From positions 1-23,908 of IMG/VR virus record IMGVR_UViG_3300009786_002758: a stretch of 23,908 bases of DNA; one strand, given 5' to 3'. Below the pieces are notes generated by a model that did no database searches, was not told the origin of the DNA, and was given only the letters and a program-made list of their open reading frames with translations. The position numbers and the translations under genes are program-made. This document shows, piece after piece, positions 19,584 to 23,908 of the stretch. The stretch comes from a virus. Each line of letters starts with the position of its first letter. Within the stretch, counting starts at the first letter, position 1.

Positions 19584-19624
19584 AACCGTGTGGGTAGAGC
19601 TACAGCGGCGACAGGAGCACACGA

Positions 19625-20941
19625 ATGAAAAGAAGACCATCACCATCAAGGGTCGCAGCACGCAAGCTGGCGGGCACCTACTTGAACCCTGCGGCCAAGG
19701 CATCCACCCTTGAAGGTGCTACAGGGGCATCGAAGGGCACCTGGTCGAACAGCTCCAATCCGCTCAAGGCTGCTATGCGCTCGGGGGATTTGCCTCCGGG
19801 GCTCCACCCCTCTTGGATGGATCCCCGAGGAAAGGGACCTATCACCAGCGATACAGTCCGAGCTCTGGATGCCATACTCTCGGGTCACCCGACGCTGGCG
19901 GGATCCGATCTCGCAACTGACATGTGGATGTCAGGATGGTTCTGGGACTTCGGCAAGAAGTTCGCCGCCAAGATAGGGGACGGCAGCCTTGAGGTCTCCA
20001 ACCTCGGCCGCGCATTCTCCCGGTTTTCCCAACGGCGGGCCAAGGGAGAGAAACGGGATGATGCATCCCGTCGCCGCAAACTCGATGAATCCTCGGGTGA
20101 GGTCCAGGATCAGGCCATGGGGTTCAATGGCGGTCCTGTTGATCTAGAGGATGCCATCCAACTCTCGTGGGGTACGCCCCTCGGTCTAAAGTTGAAGTCA
20201 TGGCTCCAGTCATCCATTCAGGATCTCCGCACGGAGAAACAGCAGCGGTCCATGGAGGCATGGCTTGATGCTCTACAAGGTAAGGGTGCCAATCAACGGG
20301 GTGCCTTCAGTGAAGCCGCAAAGAAGCTCACGGATGCGGGGTTCCCGATGTCCCGCAAGGGCGTTGAGAAGGCCGTGAATAAAGGGATCGAACAGTTGGC
20401 CCAGAAAGCGGACAGTGATCGTGAGCTCAAGGACATCCTTGAGGACATCTCCGACAAGTTCCTCGGGTATGCGGAAACCCAGAAAATCCCGGCCCAGAAA
20501 AAGAAAGCTGCAAGGAGCGTCGAGATCCACGATGTGGATTGGATGTCGGGGCAGGAGCCCCAAGATGACCTCGACGATGATTTCGGGCTGAGCCTCGAGC
20601 TGGAGTTCACCGTCACGGGCAAGTTCCTCTCGGGACTTCTCGGGGTCCAGGAGAGGGTGCTTCAGGCAACCCTCCAGAACCTCGACCGGCGCCAAGCTCT
20701 CGGGCGACTCGGCGGATCGGCCACCGCAAGGCGGATGGTCCAGCAGATCCTCCAGAAGGCGCGGGGCGATGTCGAAGCCCTTGTGAACCTCTATGCCTAC
20801 GATGAGTTCGGCCACGGGGCCAAGGTTGTCTCGCTCGAGCTGTCGGACAATGACTCCCGCTGGGATGTGAAGATCGACCCCCGCAGCGAGAAGATCCGGT
20901 ACACGGTCGAGTTGGCGGGAATCGGCGAATGGATCGGGTAG
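19625..20941 (+). CDS. unknown 438-aa protein
   Basis: I do not recognise this protein. The N-terminus is basic (MKRRPSPSRVAARKLAGTYLNP). The middle is helical and charged (LGLKLKSWLQSSIQDLRTEKQQRSMEAWLDAL, then a lysine-rich run to about 295). An acidic patch (PQDDLDDDFG) separates a C-terminal domain with a beta-strand end (GAKVVSLELSDNDSRWDVKIDP). No enzyme motif is seen. AGGAG lies 7 bases before the ATG. The stop is 13 bases inside the Nudix gene, so the two are co-translated. An RVAAR-like segment also occurs near the N-terminus of the 144-aa protein (QRVAQR). A structural or DNA-binding role is possible but not shown. Confidence 0.85.
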   Translation: MKRRPSPSRVAARKLAGTYLNPAAKASTLEGATGASKGTWSNSSNPLKAAMRSGDLPPGLHPSWMDPRGKGPITSDTVRALDAILSGHPTLAGSDLATDMWMSGWFWDFGKKFAAKIGDGSLEVSNLGRAFSRFSQRRAKGEKRDDASRRRKLDESSGEVQDQAMGFNGGPVDLEDAIQLSWGTPLGLKLKSWLQSSIQDLRTEKQQRSMEAWLDALQGKGANQRGAFSEAAKKLTDAGFPMSRKGVEKAVNKGIEQLAQKADSDRELKDILEDISDKFLGYAETQKIPAQKKKAARSVEIHDVDWMSGQEPQDDLDDDFGLSLELEFTVTGKFLSGLLGVQERVLQATLQNLDRRQALGRLGGSATARRMVQQILQKARGDVEALVNLYAYDEFGHGAKVVSLELSDNDSRWDVKIDPRSEKIRYTVELAGIGEWIG

Positions 20942-21438
20942 GAAGATACGAGAAGCTCAAGCAACCCGGCGGTGGGCCCCTTGAGGAGGTCGAACCCGTC
21001 GATTTCCCTTTCGGTGGGATCTACCAAGGCCCCCGGTTCGCTGATGCGGCGGGTCTCCTGTTCACCTCTGATGGGAGGATCCTCCTCGCACTGAGGGCCG
21101 GCGGGCAGGCCCGGCAAGGGACGTGGGCCCTCCCGGGCGGATGGGTGGAGGAGGGGGAGACACCCCTCCAAGCCGCCGTGAGGGAATCACAGGAGGAGCT
21201 CGGCATCCGACTCTCGCGGGGTTCCCTGTTCCTCAAGAACTGCAAGATACGATGGCACGGCGTTCTCTACATCGCCTGGCTCACCAGGACCCCCGTGGCC
21301 TTCCGCCCCCGCCTCGACCACTCCGAGCACACCCAGTACAGATGGTTCCTTCCTGGGGACCTCGCTGGCCGCCGCCTCCACGAGGGGGCCGAAGATGTCA
21401 TCGCACAGCTCGCCCCAGAGTTTCTCGAGGGCCGTTGA
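20929..21438 (+). CDS. Nudix hydrolase
   Basis: The 169-aa protein contains a complete Nudix box: G71-x5-E77-x7-R85-E86-x2-E89-E90-x-G92 (GWVEEGE...RESQEELG), which binds the metal and hydrolyses nucleoside diphosphate derivatives. TWALPGG just before it is typical. Substrates could be oxidised dNTPs, nucleotide sugars, NAD derivatives or capped RNA; the sequence does not decide. In T4, NudE plays a comparable supporting role. The start overlaps the 438-aa gene by 13 bases. Confidence 0.93.
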   Translation: MDRVGRYEKLKQPGGGPLEEVEPVDFPFGGIYQGPRFADAAGLLFTSDGRILLALRAGGQARQGTWALPGGWVEEGETPLQAAVRESQEELGIRLSRGSLFLKNCKIRWHGVLYIAWLTRTPVAFRPRLDHSEHTQYRWFLPGDLAGRRLHEGAEDVIAQLAPEFLEGR

Positions 21439-21446
21439 CCGGGGCA

Positions 21447-21475
21447 GGGGGTCCCGATGGACCCCCTATTCCGTA
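21447..21475 (+). promoter_or_regulatory. rightward phage-type promoter motif j (GGGGGTCC-N15-TCCGTA) with palindrome
   Basis: GGGGGTCC (21447-21454) and TCCGTA (21470-21475) on the plus strand are 15 bases apart, one more than in the leftward copies. The first box is also the left arm of a perfect inverted repeat, GGGGGTCC-CGAT-GGACCCCC, so a -35-like box exists on both strands, but the leftward side lacks a good CCGTA. It heads the 93-aa gene. Confidence 0.65.
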
Positions 21476-21490
21476 CCCATAGTAGATGAA

Positions 21491-21509
21491 CCCTCCCGTT
21501 CAGCGGGGG
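21491..21509 (+). other. leader hairpin of the 93-aa gene
   Basis: CCTCCCG and CGGGGG can form a short stem (one G-T pair) around TTCAG, in the 68-base leader. The right arm, CAGCGGGGGTGG, is also found in the hairpin at 3664-3693. Confidence 0.4.
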
Positions 21510-21543
21510 TGGATGCGATGTACAGAGATATGGAGACGAAGAT

Positions 21544-21825
21544 ATGGGAACCACCACCACGGCGGAACTGATTCGCGACGGGAACGAAGCTACCTTCGTC
21601 GTGGACATCAAGAACGTCCCCTCCGAAGACCCCACCTCATATGCCCACGGCTTTGCCAGGGCCCTATGGAACGATGACCCAACAAAGGGTCACTTGAGCA
21701 TACTCAAGGGCCTCTCCAAGGCGTTCAAGGCCGGCTTCCAACACGGGGGCAGGGTTCGTAGGGGCGAGAAGCCCATGCCCACCTGGGCGGGTAGCAACGA
21801 CGAAGAGATCCTCGAGCTACGCTGA
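21544..21825 (+). CDS. unknown 93-aa protein
   Basis: I do not recognise this small protein. It begins with a beta-rich part (TTTAELIRDGNEATFVVDIKNV), then a helical segment (YAHGFARALWND...LSILKGLSKAFKAGFQHGG) and a short tail ending DEEILELR. GGAG lies 9 bases before the ATG. It has its own phage-type promoter at 21447-21475 and is convergent with the 320-aa gene, 8 bases apart. Confidence 0.78.
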   Translation: MGTTTTAELIRDGNEATFVVDIKNVPSEDPTSYAHGFARALWNDDPTKGHLSILKGLSKAFKAGFQHGGRVRRGEKPMPTWAGSNDEEILELR

Positions 21826-21833
21826 GAGGCACC

Positions 21834-22796
21834 CTATAGTCGGAGAGCCTTCGTGATGTACTTGATCTCGTCTTTGGACAGAGGGACCTTGTCGGCCCTC
21901 TCAATGAACAGGTGGTTGATGGTGCGTTCGCCCGAGCGGTAGTCCTGATCGTCCTGCGACACGACCCAATCACGGGGGCCTGGGCTGCTTGAGCTCCACT
22001 CCAGCCAGCTCGCGTCATGCGATGCGCTGTCCACGGCCTCCTCCAGGGAGTCGAAGTGACTGTCCTGGTAGTCCCAACCCTTGTCATCGGTGTCGCCGGC
22101 CTCGACGGCCTCCTCATCCCACGTCTCGTAGGTCATGCTCGTCAGGTAACCCTTCCACTGTCGCTTGGTGCCGGGGTCGAGATCGTCGAACTCGTCCTCG
22201 GTGATGACCGGCGGCATTCCTGCGGCGGTGCGGCCCTCGTCGTCGGCATAGGGCATCGAGCTCTGCATGGAGTAGAGGTCGTCCTGGATGGCGTTCTGCT
22301 GGTCAAGTAGCTTTTGGGCTGTCTCTGTGCCCCTCTTGGCGAGTGCCACGACCCCCTTGTACTCTGGACCGTCTCGCTTGGCGCCCTTGGCGATGAAATC
22401 CATCACTTCTTCGTAGGCGCGCAGGCCGCGATACCACTGGTTGTGGGCCTCGTTGAAGTCCTTGACGACCTTGTCCCAGTTCAGGGACGGGGGCGTGATG
22501 TGGTCGTTGAACATGCCTGCGGTCCGGCCGTAGTTCTCGAGGTAGTCTGGGGTGTTCCACTTCTCCAACTTCTGGATGATCTTCTCCTGATCTCGAACTC
22601 CCTTGCGCCGGTACTCCTTGCGGAGATCCCTCATGCGGGCTGGTGAAGGCTCCACCATCCCGTCTCCGGTTACCCCCTCTGGGCCAGCATCCTCCCAGAT
22701 AAGTTTGTCGAGATCCTTGTCGGACATATCGGAAAATGGACGCCCAGCGGTGCGGCCGAACCAGGCGGCTTCGAGTCCTTGCGGGTCAGTGCTCAT
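21834..22796 (-). CDS. unknown 320-aa protein with GRTAG repeats
   Basis: I do not recognise this acidic, tryptophan-rich protein. The short motif GRTAG occurs at residues 14-18 (FGRTAGRP) and 90-94 (YGRTAGMF), and as GRTAAG at 188-193. The rest is mostly helical, with an acidic C-terminal third (WDEEAVEAGDTDDKGWDYQDSHFDSLEEAVDSASHDASWLEW). There is no signal peptide or enzyme motif. ATG at 22796 overlaps the upstream TGA as ATGA and is preferred to an extension of six residues. Repeated short motifs could be protease or assembly sites, as in some virion proteins, but this is a guess. Confidence 0.8.
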   Translation of the reverse strand: MSTDPQGLEAAWFGRTAGRPFSDMSDKDLDKLIWEDAGPEGVTGDGMVEPSPARMRDLRKEYRRKGVRDQEKIIQKLEKWNTPDYLENYGRTAGMFNDHITPPSLNWDKVVKDFNEAHNQWYRGLRAYEEVMDFIAKGAKRDGPEYKGVVALAKRGTETAQKLLDQQNAIQDDLYSMQSSMPYADDEGRTAAGMPPVITEDEFDDLDPGTKRQWKGYLTSMTYETWDEEAVEAGDTDDKGWDYQDSHFDSLEEAVDSASHDASWLEWSSSSPGPRDWVVSQDDQDYRSGERTINHLFIERADKVPLSKDEIKYITKALRL

Positions 22797-23227
22797 TTCC
22801 GTGTCACCTTCCACCCTGCCGAATGGAGAGCCTCCTCGACCTCATCGAGTACATCCGTGGTGAGATGGGGTTCCTGGGGAACCTCGTAGTCGTTGTCGGT
22901 CCAGTGCTCGGTCAGCAGATCAATGATGTCCTTGAGATCGTAGGAACAGGTGACGAGGAATCCTAAATCGTTCTTGTAGGACTCAACGGCCTCCGTCACG
23001 GTGGTATCTGGACCCCTCATCAGTGCCATGTGATGCGCGTCATCAACCTCTTTCAGGAATGCCGCCATGGCCTTCGTGAGCTGTCCGATCCCCATCGCCC
23101 CGAACCCGGAACTCGCCCTGAAGTCGAGGAGGATCGTGGCCCCCCGATGATCCATGAAGACTCGCATGTCCTTGAACGCTGCGCCCTGTTTGCGCTGGGC
23201 CACTCGTTGTGCGGATGGTTTCGTCAT
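22793..23227 (-). CDS. unknown 144-aa protein
   Basis: I do not recognise this protein. The N-terminus is basic (MTKPSAQRVAQRKQGAAFKDMRVFMD), followed by an alpha/beta-like body (ATILLDFRAS...MGIGQLTKAMAAFLKEVDDAHHMALM) and an acidic, helical C-terminus. The end overlaps the 320-aa gene as ATGA and the start follows the next upstream stop by 4 bases, with AAGGA 9 bases before the ATG, so the three genes form one unit. Confidence 0.8.
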   Translation of the reverse strand: MTKPSAQRVAQRKQGAAFKDMRVFMDHRGATILLDFRASSGFGAMGIGQLTKAMAAFLKEVDDAHHMALMRGPDTTVTEAVESYKNDLGFLVTCSYDLKDIIDLLTEHWTDNDYEVPQEPHLTTDVLDEVEEALHSAGWKVTRK

Positions 23228-23231
23228 GGTG

Positions 23232-23908
23232 TCAGTCCTTCAGCCAGATAAGGTCGCCGTCCTCGAGCTCTCGGACCTCGACCGTCGCCGCCTTGACCTC
23301 GCCGGCATCCCATCCGGATTCGGACAGGTCAGGCTGCGCATCATCGCCGCCTTCGCCGTCACCGGGGAGTTCGGATGAGTCCCTGTCAGGGTCAGCCGCC
23401 TTCAACAGCATCCCTGCGATGGCTCTGGCCATCCGCTGAGTCTCGCCGGGGTCATAGCCGTGCTGACTCATATCCGGCTGTGCTGCTACGGACTCTTCTT
23501 CGCCGGGGAGCGAGCTTGAAGGCTCGTCGTCAGCGACTCTGGAGGTCATGCGTGAGCGGGACGCCTTCTTGTCGTCCTTCTTGTCCTTGCCCTCTTCCTT
23601 CTTGTCCTTGCCCTCTTCCTTCTTGTCCTCACAGAGCTGCTGCATCTTCTCGTTGGGGAGCTTCTCGCAACCAGCTTCCTTGTCGCCGTCGTCTTTCTTC
23701 TTGGCCTCCTCCTTCTTCTTCTCGCAGTTCTCCACCATCTTCTCGTTGGGGAGCTTCTCGCAACCGGCGGTCACCGTGGCGTCCGGGTAGCTGGCGAGCA
23801 GGATTTTGGCGTAGGCGCACTTGGTTTCCTTTGAGTGTGCCTTCAGGAAGCCTGTGATGAGGGCGTGCCTGGCCGCCTTGCGGCGGTGCAGGTCGTAGGC
23901 GATGCGTC
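23232..23908 (-). CDS. unknown Lys/Glu-rich protein with a duplicated cysteine module, partial
   Basis: The reading frame is open to the right edge, so the start is missing; 225 residues are visible. It opens with a basic helical part (IAYDLHRRKAARHALITGFLKAHSKETKCAYAKILLASYPD), then two copies of GCEKLPNEKM, each followed by a cysteine and a long Lys/Glu/Asp run, then a disordered acidic region and a short end (VEVRELEDGDLIWLKD). PDMSQHGYDPGE and PDLSESGWDAGE also look like diverged copies of one unit. Composition suggests a largely disordered protein, perhaps virion-associated. A GTG at 23774 inside the frame is unlikely to be the true start because coding continues upstream. Confidence 0.78.
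   Translation of the reverse strand, partial: RIAYDLHRRKAARHALITGFLKAHSKETKCAYAKILLASYPDATVTAGCEKLPNEKMVENCEKKKEEAKKKDDGDKEAGCEKLPNEKMQQLCEDKKEEGKDKKEEGKDKKDDKKASRSRMTSRVADDEPSSSLPGEEESVAAQPDMSQHGYDPGETQRMARAIAGMLLKAADPDRDSSELPGDGEGGDDAQPDLSESGWDAGEVKAATVEVRELEDGDLIWLKD
23643..23765. repeat. two copies of a 30-bp direct repeat in the Lys/Glu-rich gene
   Basis: The same 30 bases occur at 23643-23672 and 23736-23765 without mismatch and encode the repeated CEKLPNEKM segment. The neighbouring 23578-23630 region also repeats a roughly 21-bp unit encoding KEEGKDK. The identity at DNA level suggests recent duplication. Confidence 0.93.

Overview
The window reads as part of a tailed double-stranded DNA phage (or a closely related prophage or plasmid-phage) genome. 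It is GC-rich (roughly 60% by eye) and very densely coded. Genes overlap by ATGA or GTGA, Shine-Dalgarno sites are strong (AGGAGG type), there are many small unknown genes, and the replication, recombination and nucleotide genes are phage-like. I see no host housekeeping genes, rRNA, tRNA, transposon or CRISPR array. The host is not identifiable. It must read canonical sigma70 promoters and, if the class II ribonucleotide reductase is active, supply adenosylcobalamin.

Layout. Positions 1-13212 are one leftward (minus-strand) block. In transcription order from the right it holds an unknown 166-aa protein, a zinc-ribbon protein, clamp-loader delta'-like and delta-like proteins, a B12-dependent ribonucleotide reductase, a 165-aa unknown, a RecD2-type helicase, two unknowns (one a coiled-coil protein with an acidic tail), an SSB-like protein, a RuvC-like resolvase, a RecA/UvsX recombinase, a half-SbcC/Rad50 ATPase and an N4/N6 DNA methyltransferase cut by the window edge. 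Positions 13213-14037 are about 825 bases without a convincing gene; they carry three 20-bp iteron-like repeats and many hairpins and could be an origin or control region. Positions 14038-15378 hold small envelope-type proteins and an HD-domain alarmone-hydrolase-like gene. Positions 15379-15587 are a divergent control region. Positions 15588-16325 encode a compact ECF-like sigma factor. Positions 16327-18528 are a leftward operon with thioredoxin, three unknowns and a DnaQ-like exonuclease. Positions 18633-19406 are a single-gene unit with its own promoter and terminator. Positions 19625-21825 are rightward (438-aa unknown, Nudix hydrolase, 93-aa unknown). Positions 21834-23908 are leftward again (three unknowns, the last cut by the edge).

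Main discovery. A two-part motif, GGGGGTCC-N14-YCCGTA, lies in front of seven leftward transcription units with exactly 14 bases between the boxes every time, and once in front of a rightward gene with 15. Its geometry (GGTCC then CGTA, 16 bases apart) resembles promoters read by ECF sigma factors (GGAAC, about 16 bases, CGTM). The window also encodes an ECF-like sigma factor. That gene has a textbook host sigma70 promoter (TTGACA-N17-TAGTAT) with a perfect 7+3+7 palindrome touching the -35 box. The simplest model is a phage regulatory cascade: host sigma70 makes the phage sigma, and the phage sigma switches on the replication, recombination, nucleotide and alarmone genes through the GGGGGTCC/CCGTA promoters. 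The alarmone-hydrolase-like gene, transcribed divergently from the sigma gene, also has this promoter, so it would belong to the same regulon.
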